Shown: positions 10,601 through 16,982 of the stretch, piece by piece
Layout: each line of letters opens with the position of its first letter
How positions within the stretch are numbered: the first letter of the stretch is position 1
IMG/VR virus record: IMGVR_UViG_3300024351_000051
Span: 1 to 35,469 of that record
Source of the DNA: a virus
Length of the DNA stretch: 35,469 bases
Direction: 5' to 3' (one strand)
Notes under the pieces: generated by a model
The model's database searches: none
What the model saw: the letters and a program-made list of their open reading frames with translations, nothing else
What the model was told of the DNA's origin: nothing
Position numbers and translations under genes: made by a program

Positions 10601-13426
10601 GACTACCAGTCCACCACGATGCCGCACGACAAGTTCGATGACGTGCTGGCTGAGATGAAGCGCCACGGCAAGACCATGCGCCGGATGCGCTCTGGCCTGT
10701 TCGTGGACAACCGCATCCCGACCGACAACGTCCAGATACAGGATCCCCGTGAGACTGGCTGGTTCAAGAAGGCGATGTACTGGGCTGCAATCCGTGCCCA
10801 GAACGAGTACCTGCCGATCTTCAAGGTGGTTCGCCAGCTCGAGAAGATGGGTCGGATGTCTGACTTCATGAACCCCATGAAGGCACTCAAGCTGATGGAG
10901 CGCAAGACTGCTGCTCGCCTGGAAAAGCAGGTTGAGGAGAAGTTCGTTCAGCCCATCGCCGCCCTGCTGAAAGAGGGTGGTGCCAAGGGCATGACGTACG
11001 ACGACGTCAACAAGTTCCTGCTGGCTCGGTTTGCCCCAGTGCGCAACGAGCAGATCGCCAAGATCAATCCCAAGAGGCCTGACGGCGGCTCGGGCATGGG
11101 AACCAAGGAGGCCAAGGACACGCTTGCCAAGTACGCGCAGTCCTCCTACGCCACCGAGCTGAACGCGATCGCCAAGCTGATGGATCAGATGAGCAACGAC
11201 AAGCTCAATGGCATGGTCGCTGACGGGATGATCACCGCCCAAGAGGCCCAGAAGATGAAGGCGGCGTACCCGTACGGCTACGTCAACCTGTCTGGCCAGA
11301 GCAAGGAGAACTCCAAGTTCGATGAGGACATTGATCCGCTCGAGCTGGCTGGTGGTCGCAAGCTGAACCTGCGCGGCAAAGAGAAGAGGGCGATGGGTCG
11401 TGGTGAAGGCGACGTCGCCAGCGACATCCTGGTTCGCACCATTGCCGCCTACGAAGCCTCGATCATCCGTGGCGAGAAGAACCGTGTGGCCCAGACCGTC
11501 CTGGCGATGGCCGAGAGCAACCCGGATCCCAGCTTCTACATGGTCAACACCCAGGCCTGGAAGCGTGAGATCGGTGAGGACGGCATCGTCCGCGAGGTGC
11601 TGGACAAGGAGTACATCCGTCGTCCGGACGTGTTCGTCGCCAAGGTGCGCGGCATCCCGGTCACGATCGAGTTCATGGCGATGGGTGATGGCACTGTTGC
11701 GCAGGCGCTACACGGTACTGTCTACCCGCCTGAGGCCAACATGGTGGTGACGCTCCTGCGGACGTTCAACAACAAGATCGGTCAGCTCATCACGACCTAC
11801 AACCCTGCGTGGGCAGCGGTCAACTTCATCCGCGACGTACAGACCATGTACTTCAATGCGGCTGCTGATGGCCGGATCACCAAGGAGATGGCCCGCACGA
11901 TGCTGCGTGACCTGCCCAAGGCGATCCGTACGTCCCTGCATGTGGCTGGCTGGCCTGTGCAGCCCGACCCGCGTTGGCTTGAGGCCTTCAACCAGATGAA
12001 AGAAGACGGTGGCCTGACCGGGTTCTCCATGCGCGAGCCGCTGGAGAAGAAGGTCAAGGAGATCGAGCGCGCCCTGGCTGGCAAGGACAAGAACTTCCTG
12101 GAGAAGCTCGGAGACTTTGCCGAGAAGATCACGCTGCCGATGGAAATGGCAACCCGCCTGTCAGCCTACAAGACGGTGCGCGACAACGGCTTCACCCGCA
12201 CGGATGCCGCTGTGTTCTCCGGCGAGATCACGGTGGACTTCAACGCCCGTGGCAGCGCCCAGGGCCTGCGTGCCATGTACCTCTTCTTCAACCCTGCGAT
12301 CCAGGGCACGGCGAAGATGTACCAGCTCATGCGGGATAACCCTAAGCAGGTAGCCAAGTACGCCTTCGCTCTGGCTGGGATGGGTGCCCTCACCAATCTG
12401 CTGGCCCGTGCGCTGGGCGGACAAGGCGAGGACGGTGAGGACAAGCTCGATCAGTTGCCCACCTTCAAGCGAGCCACGTCGATCGTCATCTACCCCGATA
12501 TGCCGCTGGGTGCCATGCCGATTGCCTATGGCTGGAACGCCTTCTTCGCTGTGGGTCACTTCGGCGTGGACTGGATGCTGGGCAAGCAGACCCTGACGGA
12601 GACCGCCAAGCGCATCGGCACGACGGCTATCGAGGCCTTCCTGCCTGCCGGTAGTTCTGGCCTAGAGTCGCAGAGCACGATCGGCAAGATCGCCAAGGGC
12701 CTGACGCCTACGGCTGGCCAGCCCATCCTCGAGTACCTGATGAACGAGAACCGGTACGGCGCTCCCATCAAGATGTCGGGCAGCACGTTCGGTGGTGCGG
12801 AGAAGCCTGAGTCGGAGATGGCCTTCCGGTCGGTGAACCCGATTTCGAAGATGATCGCTCAAGGCGCAAATCGCGCTACTGGCGACGGCCTGACCAGCGG
12901 AACCAAGTTCCTGCCAGGGATGATCGACTTCAACCCGGCAGCGATCGATCACTTTGTGGCGGCGTACATCCCAGGCTTCGCAACCGAGATCTACAAGGGT
13001 GCTGGCCTGATGGTTCGGGTGGCCCGTGGCGAAGAGATCGCTCGCACTCCGCTCCCTCTGATCGACCGCTTCTCGGCGTATCCGCCTGAGGGCTTCGATG
13101 CTGGCGCATTCCGGCGTCTGGCCACCTTCGTGGACACCCGCTGGAACGCCTTCAAGAACACGGAGAGCGAGGCTGAGGCTGACGCAATCAGGGCGAAGTA
13201 TCCAGAGCTGGGCGATGCCAGGGCAATCGTCTCGGGTACCGAAAAGCTGGTACGCAAGCTGAACAGCGAGATCGCCTTCCTCGACAATACGAAGATGTTC
13301 CCTGAATCTGAGCGCGTTCAGATGATGAATGAGCGCAAGGAAATGCTGAAGAAGGTCTACGGCGAAGCCGTCAAGGAAGCGTCGAAGCTGGGTAAGGAAT
13401 ACCGGGAGGCCATACGAGCCAACTGA
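4700..13426 (+). CDS. Giant (2908-residue) polyvalent ejection-type protein with two zincin-like metallopeptidase motifs
   Basis: One uninterrupted frame of 8.7 kb. Residues ~190-305 are Gly/Ala-rich and hydrophobic, possibly membrane-interacting. A first zincin-like domain lies near 780-930: HEVFH at 836-840, with a candidate third ligand in DEEVAADVLG (~883-892). Around 1130-1200 there is a charged coiled coil (LEQEAKKAKKDQEKAANQ). A second metallopeptidase-like motif is HELYGH at 1798-1803 (HExxxH spacing), followed by EEALSDMA. The C-terminal ~550 residues resemble the LPD38-type domain of phage large polyvalent proteins: NPAWAAVNFIRD from 2368 and FNPAIQGTAKMYQ from 2530. Known from the family: polyvalent proteins are packaged or injected with DNA and carry several effector domains. 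Inferred: virion protein, ejected with DNA. It is much larger than T7 gp16 (~1300 residues) and I see no lytic transglycosylase or RNA polymerase signature. Confidence 0.75.
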   Translation: MATDRLGLRNPYFLDSAEAERGVRSRDSGFLSGDLEFDVQAPSTSASVMRDSMNSEVSQSRQTAPSGRRVAPGFMAGDMEIDPDYKPPVAEPQPTAKKVADEDYGFQPINALKKGFKGLGLTWDFLANRLEKAVTGDTKDTAPILAKSVEEYNQIASDPRIGKMVKEADQKYQDDGVVAATGSMLGWMVRNPTMVANFLAEQIPGAAVGGGIGGVATAPLKSAAAGAAARAGASKAVQSAVGTGVTGAGINTSAVVFQSLGTNYTEGLQKFDGDTEAAAEYAVSKTAGEVPANAVAGAFLGINPFKSKVANILNQANIQGIGGATGAYMASKAVGEDASFGEMALEYLGEGLTAPGEIAAVGVEKFRGKPQEQGPNAPPNPVSDRNAGEPPAGPGMSPVQMQEFVNDSRSVPFFAALYQTADDATKTQIEQAMGRSDQLEAFQTAINNVQSIEDGNRLVQQNGDFANLVLGSLDPFLKTPPPAGVYKSTPPSLARAASEDASFGSDENLASLEEEIQRSRAVREFEREQPGGLVPSQASKTGVEPASSTETPATEPIVAQTTDGTQNEPLTVGTAPSISNIEVSRGDGSSLFVPSVRFESRGMTASMSGREFELQLAGPVQPGAISFSSVRVTPDATYFGGSSDRSSNLLAWVDGQSIAIEEPSTSKMVRLDRSSPGGSAETALRKAVGDAAVDAFLSSDPSNAQSAVSQAILGMDINPEIQSARKLFDRSFSATQVAESDATSATSVAQDSFSQLQTSLEQRGAEAGSIKRVKNPSHLNKIAKLFGVELFAYSYNGSDARLKKLAGTNITSPTGKSIIGINVTQSPKASLFVLGHEVFHDLARRFPQQAQSLSLEIKSYLQANRYEDYKKFYESKNQTEKTDEEVAADVLGTLFTDKKFWEQLGVRNQPLLARILSVIDNLIASFKANADSGRMQIKQFITEYEKVRDRVASFVTETQQGKPSQSQVGTATDEMADLPIDQVRQLLAEKRISDAAKLFKASNLQAQGFDFSQVAREAGARVIGRSVVKSDTAEAQAPSGTTSESDSVRTEGATQPAATAPTIKKGPPDRFENKNITLSDEDLRTVEDEVRIVKDLLRNAKFAQRESLKAKFLQEAKDSFDKFALGAQGQSFNDLEKQVAEEKAKNRTPRTEPTAENVIRSRVRRLMTAADSTAEDRAKLEQEAKKAKKDQEKAANQVSNVDDIEDPNRFADTLGERADDAIGKEEGEPKADKRVSDSIIEQQRKLLKRRANEVASNPDVMMGELLNIKSEAEKAGLSAETIADIFDTPMAQIKALADGLMSEVKADEQLTDVTDETNVEQQPADAGEPITSYNAARNAVQAITQGVTSGRITVDGITRVLQLARRDANFSIGQLIQAMQEEGIEVPSVFDRMNGRPFTQPFVAFVSSSPNHPVARQEWFTSLDRALRESTSAEKTTILSQLTSVERELYNDWKAKNSRAPVDTDSKDLLKVFPNSLFTKFSLTQMRNPESIPQGQLPLSVRSGIVDFVQDWYADVSNALTYRPDMARQILGALAPQDLKAFTAWRKAQQRATMKKAEVIGRSVDYGNLMGLRFIGPMLTDAYKQQLSLADQFMAKEAVAWAARIDALIERVNQDQSLSPQDRKNAIRDITYRELNRIHKTIHNRARKLADTTDNADSFANWVAEMNERMSRPEQQQGRTDEGEFVAIEERADESFDDMASRLGDALFRIGNGETGSVASTVLVQSQVSEIMGTFKSAANVKVVGNPSHLPDGVRERLMKRLTNGYMPKGLYDAQTGNIYMFSEAATSEHDTQFTLFHELYGHFGLRAFLGDTYTDYFTSLYNGNKAIREAANKQKEGRNISNAVAVEEALSDMAGDGKFAGVIKGVVGKLIKALRDAGFEGVANWLSKFTDAEVMYVLRAARDAARNGGVPVLNGAPADVLLSEVRMPYEMYSTKDGETTAYARYNPVTMQWYVFTPKQGSSNINTDYQSTTMPHDKFDDVLAEMKRHGKTMRRMRSGLFVDNRIPTDNVQIQDPRETGWFKKAMYWAAIRAQNEYLPIFKVVRQLEKMGRMSDFMNPMKALKLMERKTAARLEKQVEEKFVQPIAALLKEGGAKGMTYDDVNKFLLARFAPVRNEQIAKINPKRPDGGSGMGTKEAKDTLAKYAQSSYATELNAIAKLMDQMSNDKLNGMVADGMITAQEAQKMKAAYPYGYVNLSGQSKENSKFDEDIDPLELAGGRKLNLRGKEKRAMGRGEGDVASDILVRTIAAYEASIIRGEKNRVAQTVLAMAESNPDPSFYMVNTQAWKREIGEDGIVREVLDKEYIRRPDVFVAKVRGIPVTIEFMAMGDGTVAQALHGTVYPPEANMVVTLLRTFNNKIGQLITTYNPAWAAVNFIRDVQTMYFNAAADGRITKEMARTMLRDLPKAIRTSLHVAGWPVQPDPRWLEAFNQMKEDGGLTGFSMREPLEKKVKEIERALAGKDKNFLEKLGDFAEKITLPMEMATRLSAYKTVRDNGFTRTDAAVFSGEITVDFNARGSAQGLRAMYLFFNPAIQGTAKMYQLMRDNPKQVAKYAFALAGMGALTNLLARALGGQGEDGEDKLDQLPTFKRATSIVIYPDMPLGAMPIAYGWNAFFAVGHFGVDWMLGKQTLTETAKRIGTTAIEAFLPAGSSGLESQSTIGKIAKGLTPTAGQPILEYLMNENRYGAPIKMSGSTFGGAEKPESEMAFRSVNPISKMIAQGANRATGDGLTSGTKFLPGMIDFNPAAIDHFVAAYIPGFATEIYKGAGLMVRVARGEEIARTPLPLIDRFSAYPPEGFDAGAFRRLATFVDTRWNAFKNTESEAEADAIRAKYPELGDARAIVSGTEKLVRKLNSEIAFLDNTKMFPESERVQMMNERKEMLKKVYGEAVKEASKLGKEYREAIRAN

Positions 13427-13429
13427 TGG

Positions 13430-13888
13430 ATGACGTGCATCGTTGCTTCAGTACCACACCGGGTCATCGTCTCTGACACCCGGTGCAGCGACGACAACTC
13501 GATGGTCAGGGTCTCCAAGATCCGAAGGATCAAGGGTGGCCTGGTCGGTTGTGCCGGCGGGTGGTCTGAGATCCTGTACTTCTGGGACAAGCTCGGCGGA
13601 AAGAGAGTGAAGGACGGAGTCCTGCACGATCAAGCCGACTTCTGTGGCATCGAACTCGCTCGAGAGGGCCTGTACCTGTACGACCCAGCCGGTCGTCGGT
13701 ACCCCATCAAGGACGAGTTCTATGCAATAGGTAGCGGTGGGCCTTACGCGCTCGGCGCTATGGCAATGGGTGCGTCTCCCCAAGAGGCTGTGGCCATTGC
13801 ATCGCGCTTCGATCCAGGCACTGGGTCGGAGATTGAGGTATTGCAACTCAAGGCAGCACGTAATGGCAACACAGGTTCTCAGCGATGA
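13430..13888 (+). CDS. HslV/proteasome-beta-like Ntn hydrolase
   Basis: 152 residues, starting MTCIVASV. Removal of Met would expose Thr as the N-terminal nucleophile, as in HslV (TTIVSV). Other family features follow in order: VIVSDTRCS (Asp16, equivalent to HslV Asp17), VSKIRRI (Lys30, equivalent to Lys33), GLVGCAGGWSEI (cf. GFAGG), and YAIGSGGPYALGAMAMG, very close to the HslV GSGG segment. The length is slightly below cellular HslV (~175). No HslU-type ATPase is visible here. The gene begins 3 nt after the stop of the giant protein (TGATGGATG) with no good ribosome site close by, so it is probably translationally coupled. Cellular HslV is a 12-mer protease; what the phage form degrades or processes is unknown. 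Confidence 0.75.
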   Translation: MTCIVASVPHRVIVSDTRCSDDNSMVRVSKIRRIKGGLVGCAGGWSEILYFWDKLGGKRVKDGVLHDQADFCGIELAREGLYLYDPAGRRYPIKDEFYAIGSGGPYALGAMAMGASPQEAVAIASRFDPGTGSEIEVLQLKAARNGNTGSQR

Positions 13889-14846
13889 GGAGTTCATCAA
13901 CGTCTGGCAGAAGTACCAGTCGGCAACACTGGTAGCTGAGGCGACAGGCCTCTCCCTTCGTCGCATCTTTCAGCGTCGAAAGGATCTGGAGGAGAAGAAG
14001 CGGGTCATCCTTGGCAGCGCCAGGACAGACAAGGGAGGCAGGCACGATCCAGAAGTCGTCCGTGCCATCCAGTCCTCCCGAAGGGACACCAACCGCATCG
14101 AGATCGCCAACGGCACGATCCTGGTGGGCTCCGATGCCCACTACTCACCCGGCCACATTCCGGTGGCGCACAAGGCGTTCTGCAATGTCCTGACCGACCT
14201 AGGTTCACAGGTCAAGGCAGTCGTCCTCAACGGCGACATCCTGGACGGCGGCTCCATCAGTCGCCATCCCCGCATCCGCTGGCGCAAGGCACCCACGGTC
14301 AAGGACGAGCTCAACGCCGTCATCGATCGCACCGAGGAGATCCGCAAGGCAGCAGCCCCAGGCACCCACTTCCTGCGCACCTACGGCAACCACTGCGCTC
14401 GCTTCGAGTCCAGGCTCTCCGCCCAGGTACCCGAGTACGAGGGGATCGGCGGCTTCCTGCTGAAGGATCACCTGCCGCACTGGCAGGACTCAGACCGGAT
14501 CGATGTGAACGATGACATGGTCATCATCCACGACTGGCACAGTGGCCTGCATTCTGGCTGGAATGACGTCCTGAAGGGCGGATGCCACACGGTGACGGGT
14601 CACACCCATGAGCTGGGCTGCAAGGCCCACAGGGGCTTTAAGGACACGCACTACGGCATCAAGACGGGGATGCTGGCCGACGAGTTCCAGGAGGAGTTCG
14701 ACTACCGCCTGGGCAAGCCCGGGATGAACTGGCAACCCGGGTTCGCTGTGCTGACCTGGGTTGATGGTATGTTGCTACATCCGGAGTTCTGCTCAGTCAG
14801 GGATGACGGCAAGGCCTACTTCCGGGGTCGCCTGTACGGCGATTGA
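13863..14846 (+). CDS. HTH-containing calcineurin-like metallophosphoesterase
   Basis: 327 residues from ATG 13863; a longer frame from 13737 is open but reads through the HslV-like gene and looks unnatural. Residues ~5-45 hold a helix-turn-helix-like segment (SATLVAEATGLSLRRIFQRR). The rest is a classic metallophosphoesterase: D91 and H93 (SDAHYS), G124-D125 (NGDILDGG), N176-H177 (YGNHCARFE), H223 and H226 (IIHDWHSG), and GHTH with H247/H249. All metal ligands are present, so it should be active on phosphodiesters or phosphomonoesters. Many phages carry this HTH-phosphoesterase fusion; the substrate (nucleic acid ends or nucleotides) is unknown. It overlaps the preceding gene by 26 nt and ends the rightward virion block. 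Confidence 0.85.
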   Translation: MATQVLSDEEFINVWQKYQSATLVAEATGLSLRRIFQRRKDLEEKKRVILGSARTDKGGRHDPEVVRAIQSSRRDTNRIEIANGTILVGSDAHYSPGHIPVAHKAFCNVLTDLGSQVKAVVLNGDILDGGSISRHPRIRWRKAPTVKDELNAVIDRTEEIRKAAAPGTHFLRTYGNHCARFESRLSAQVPEYEGIGGFLLKDHLPHWQDSDRIDVNDDMVIIHDWHSGLHSGWNDVLKGGCHTVTGHTHELGCKAHRGFKDTHYGIKTGMLADEFQEEFDYRLGKPGMNWQPGFAVLTWVDGMLLHPEFCSVRDDGKAYFRGRLYGD

Positions 14847-14867
14847 GTGTGTCAGGAATGTGCAGTG
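14847..14867 (+). repeat. Direct repeat flanking attP, copy 1 (possible integrase arm site)
   Basis: GTGTGTCAGGAATGTGCAGTG, 19 of 21 bases identical to 15064-15084, with the attP-like tRNA fragment between them. The placement fits arm-type binding sites for the integrase; binding itself is inferred. Confidence 0.5.
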
Positions 14868-14974
14868 AAACGCTGAAAAGTACCGTGTAGTTGGGTGCGG
14901 TTCCGACAGGGGCGATTGTCGTAACTACTCGGTACTTCTCAGGTTTCTCTTCTACTGCTCAGCCCGAAGTGTGG

Positions 14975-15019
14975 CTGTTAATCCGCAGGTCCCAGGTTCG
15001 AGCCCTGGTCGGGGAGCCA
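14975..15019 (+). other. attP-like core: 3' half of a tRNA-Asn(GUU) gene
   Basis: The segment reads like a tRNA from anticodon loop to CCA: loop CTGTTAA (14975-14981, anticodon GTT), 3' anticodon strand TCCGC, T arm CCAGG-TTCGAGC-CCTGG (14992-15008), 3' acceptor strand TCGGGGA (15009-15015), discriminator G and CCA (15017-15019). The bases upstream do not form a matching 5' acceptor strand (TCCCCGA expected), D arm or paired anticodon stem, so it is not a functional tRNA. A tRNA 3' half next to a tyrosine integrase gene is the usual form of attP: on integration it restores the host tRNA gene. Inferred target: host tRNA-Asn(GUU). If this DNA were an integrated prophage the segment would not sit in this internal place, so the window likely reflects the free or circular phage order. 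Confidence 0.8.
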
Positions 15020-15037
15020 ATATTCAAGCACTTACCC

Positions 15038-16099
15038 TCATCCGACAGCAGCCAGCGAAGGGGGTGTGTCAGAAACGTGCAGTGCCCCGATCAGCCGATC
15101 CAGTCGCGAGGCTGACGTCGAGAGGTGCGACACGTCGAGGTGGGCATACCGCTGCACCATCGACTCATCCTCCCAACCGCCTAGCTCCTGGATGCGATCC
15201 AGCGACTCCCCGTCCTGCCGCAACCACGACGCCCAGGTGTGCCGCAAGTCATGCCACCTGAAGTCCTCGATGCCTGCTGCGTGTAGCGCATCACGCCACA
15301 TGTCACTCGGGATGTCGATGTAACGCAACCCGGTAGGCGTCGGGAACACCAGCTCGTCGTGCTTCCCCAACTGCTTCCTGATCATGGCGATCGCGGTGTC
15401 GTTGAGCGGGATGCTGAAGGCCTTCCCGTTCTTCATCACCTGAGCCGAGAAGGTCGCCGTACGCCGCTGGAAGTCCAACTGATCCCAGCGTAGGCCGGTG
15501 ATGTTGCCCCGGCGCAGCCCAGTCACCACTGCCAGGAGCGCCATATCCTTGAACGGCGCAGGCAGGGCGGCATGGAGCCGCACGAACTCTTCCCTGCTGA
15601 TGTAGCGCAGACGCTCGAACTCGGGAAAGAGCGTGAACTTCGGGCTCACTCCCAACCACAGGTACACCCGAGCTGCTGCGTTGATCACCGTGCGCAGGAA
15701 CTGCAACTTCCGGTTCAAGGTGGCAGGCTTCACCAGCGTCTTGCGCTTGGTCACCTTGAGTGCCGCTTCCTCGATGATCTCCGACACCACATCGGGCTCG
15801 ATCTCATCGAGGTAGACCACGCCCGCCTTCGCGAACTGCTCGCTCCAGAACTTCTCATGGCGCTCGTCATCACGACGGCTACGCTTGTGGGTGTGTTCGC
15901 CCATCCACCGCTTCACCGTTTCGGCCCAGGTGCGCCGAGGCTTGTCGCCAAGCAGCGACACGCGCCACAGTCTGGCTCGCTCACGGTCGTGGAATTCTCG
16001 GGCCTGCATCTCGTTGCTCGTCTTGCATGAGCCACGATAGGTCTTGCCCTTGATCGTGATGCTGTACTGCCAGACGTTGCCTCTGAGGTTGATGGGCAT
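15038..16099 (-). CDS. int: Tyrosine site-specific integrase
   Basis: 353 residues with a strong AAGGAGA ribosome site before ATG 16099. The N-terminal ~50 residues form a small beta-rich arm-binding-like domain (MPINLRGNVWQYSITIKGKT). Residues ~55-155 are the core-binding helical domain. The catalytic domain has R196 (VVTGLRRGNI), K226 (KNGKAF), H283 and R286 (WHDLRHTW), W309 (GGWED) and nucleophile Y318 (MVQRYAHLD). All active-site residues are intact. It should cut and rejoin DNA at attP (14975-15019, just downstream of its stop) and at a host tRNA-Asn attB. It is the last gene of the leftward operon-like cluster, but a ~170-bp gap separates it from the gene before, so it may have its own promoter. 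Confidence 0.95.
   Translation of the reverse strand: MPINLRGNVWQYSITIKGKTYRGSCKTSNEMQAREFHDRERARLWRVSLLGDKPRRTWAETVKRWMGEHTHKRSRRDDERHEKFWSEQFAKAGVVYLDEIEPDVVSEIIEEAALKVTKRKTLVKPATLNRKLQFLRTVINAAARVYLWLGVSPKFTLFPEFERLRYISREEFVRLHAALPAPFKDMALLAVVTGLRRGNITGLRWDQLDFQRRTATFSAQVMKNGKAFSIPLNDTAIAMIRKQLGKHDELVFPTPTGLRYIDIPSDMWRDALHAAGIEDFRWHDLRHTWASWLRQDGESLDRIQELGGWEDESMVQRYAHLDVSHLSTSASRLDRLIGALHVSDTPPSLAAVG
15064..15084 (+). repeat. Direct repeat flanking attP, copy 2
   Basis: GTGTGTCAGAAACGTGCAGTG, in the same orientation as the copy at 14847-14867. It lies inside the 3' end of the integrase gene. A weaker partial match (GTCAGAACCGCGCA, 16129-16142) sits just upstream of the integrase start. 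Confidence 0.5.
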
Positions 16100-16128
16100 C
16101 TCATCTCTCCTTGATGAAAATGCCCCCG

Positions 16129-16142
16129 TCAGAACCGCGCAA
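16129..16142 (+). repeat. Partial third copy of the attP-flanking repeat, upstream of int
   Basis: GTCAGAACCGCGCA matches 12 of the 14 corresponding bases of the repeat at 15064-15084 (GTCAGAAACGTGCA). It lies in the 16100-16272 gap between integrase and the coiled-coil gene, where a promoter for int could be. Self-regulation by integrase is a possibility; the short match could be chance. I see no clear -35/-10 pair in the gap. Confidence 0.25.
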
Positions 16143-16272
16143 TTAGCGTAGCACGGCGGTAGCTGCGGAGGCTAGTGTTGGGTAGGTGCCGGTTACGAGA
16201 ATCCGGCGTCGGTGCCGCCCGGTGACCCGGGCCTTCACCCCCTGCACAGAGGTGCCGACCGATCGAGCAATC

Positions 16273-16737
16273 TCAGGCGTCTTCGCGGACGATGTTGTCC
16301 TGGTGCTGCACAGCCTGGGTGTAGGACGCGCCACTGCTCGAAGGCACCACCACCGTGTGGTTGCGCTGCACCGACTCGCGCACAGCGTTGGGCTTGAACA
16401 CCATCGCCATTGCAGACTGCCATGCGTAGGCCACAGCCTGATGCTTGTCGGCGTCGTACACGGCCTTCTTGCCGTCCTCGACAGCCTTCTTCATGGATTC
16501 GACCTCTTTGGTCAGGCTGGCGATCCGCCCATCCTTCTCATGGATCGCATCCAAGGCATCCGTCAGTTGCCTTTTCAGTCCGCCCGCGTGCTCACGCAGT
16601 TGGTCGCGCTCGGCCAGCGTCTTCTTCAGGTTGTCCTTCAGCTCCTTGATGCCGTCGAGGGCGTCGAGATTGAACGTCTTCGACGCCACCAGGGCATCGA
16701 CCATCTCGAGCAGGTCGTTGTCGGTTGGGTTGCTCAT
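16273..16737 (-). CDS. Hypothetical coiled-coil protein
   Basis: 154 residues. Residues ~25-100 form a long coiled coil (ELKDNLKKTLAERDQLREH; KDGRIASLTKEVESMKKAV). The tail is polar and Ser/Gln-rich. No enzyme motif. The ATG overlaps the stop of the Tad2-like gene (ATGA, 16734-16737), so the two are likely translated together. Function unknown. A second leftward frame (16334 to 16143) overlaps the end and would add a helix-turn-helix-like stretch if a frameshift occurred, but nothing else supports that. Confidence 0.6.
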   Translation of the reverse strand: MSNPTDNDLLEMVDALVASKTFNLDALDGIKELKDNLKKTLAERDQLREHAGGLKRQLTDALDAIHEKDGRIASLTKEVESMKKAVEDGKKAVYDADKHQAVAYAWQSAMAMVFKPNAVRESVQRNHTVVVPSSSGASYTQAVQHQDNIVREDA

Positions 16738-16982
16738 TGAATTACCTCGTACCAGTCCTCAGCCAACAGGTCGCTCTGGCTTGCCACCCAGGGCACCAGA
16801 TCGCCATTGGCCGCGTGCATGTAAATGTAGGGACGGCTCATCTTGCTGTGGTCATCAGGTCGTTGGATCTGAATCCACATGCCCTTACCGTTCCATCCGT
16901 GACGGGCGACTCGCTCTCCCCGACGCAGGGTGTCCAGCGCCAGGGAGAAATCGATGCACCCCGAGACAGGGTCGTATCTCAT
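16734..16982 (-). CDS. DUF2829 / Tad2-like protein (candidate Thoeris anti-defence)
   Basis: 82 residues from the ATG at 16982, whose first bases overlap the previous gene's TGA; a longer frame from 17045 is less likely. The whole protein matches the DUF2829 pattern: CIDFSLALDTLRRGERVARH, GWNGKGMWIQ, then RPYIYMHAANGDLVPWVASQ and SDLLAEDWYEV. DUF2829 is the family of Tad2, a phage protein that binds and sequesters the gcADPR signal made by bacterial Thoeris ThsB proteins, so that the ThsA effector is not switched on. The conserved aromatic and polar positions are present, but ligand specificity cannot be read from sequence. DUF2829 proteins are widespread, and not every member has been tested. 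It sits in the early-type leftward cluster, a sensible place for an anti-defence gene. Confidence 0.85.
   Translation of the reverse strand: MRYDPVSGCIDFSLALDTLRRGERVARHGWNGKGMWIQIQRPDDHSKMSRPYIYMHAANGDLVPWVASQSDLLAEDWYEVIQ

Noticed and set aside
8987-11242. A 751-residue minus-strand open frame
   Set aside because: It is antisense to the giant protein, low-complexity (rich in L, V, H, R, G), and has no recognisable motif; a GC-rich codon-bias artefact. The same holds for minus-strand frames at 2336-3373, 3735-4553 and 7787-8821.
4700-13426. An N4-like virion RNA polymerase
   Set aside because: Size suggested it, but no T7-type polymerase motifs were seen; zincin-like motifs and the LPD38-like C-terminus explain the protein better.
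13737-13862. A longer start for the metallophosphoesterase
   Set aside because: The extra 42 residues come from out-of-frame reading of the HslV-like gene; ATG 13863 gives a normal HTH N-terminus.
14891-15019. A complete tRNA gene
   Set aside because: Only the 3' half fits; no 5' acceptor strand, D arm or properly paired anticodon stem lies upstream. It is better explained as an attP core.
16143-16334. A frameshifted HTH-like extension of the coiled-coil gene
   Set aside because: The frame reads EIARSVGTSVQGVKARV, which looks HTH-like, but it has no ribosome site, and no slippery sequence is evident at the overlap.
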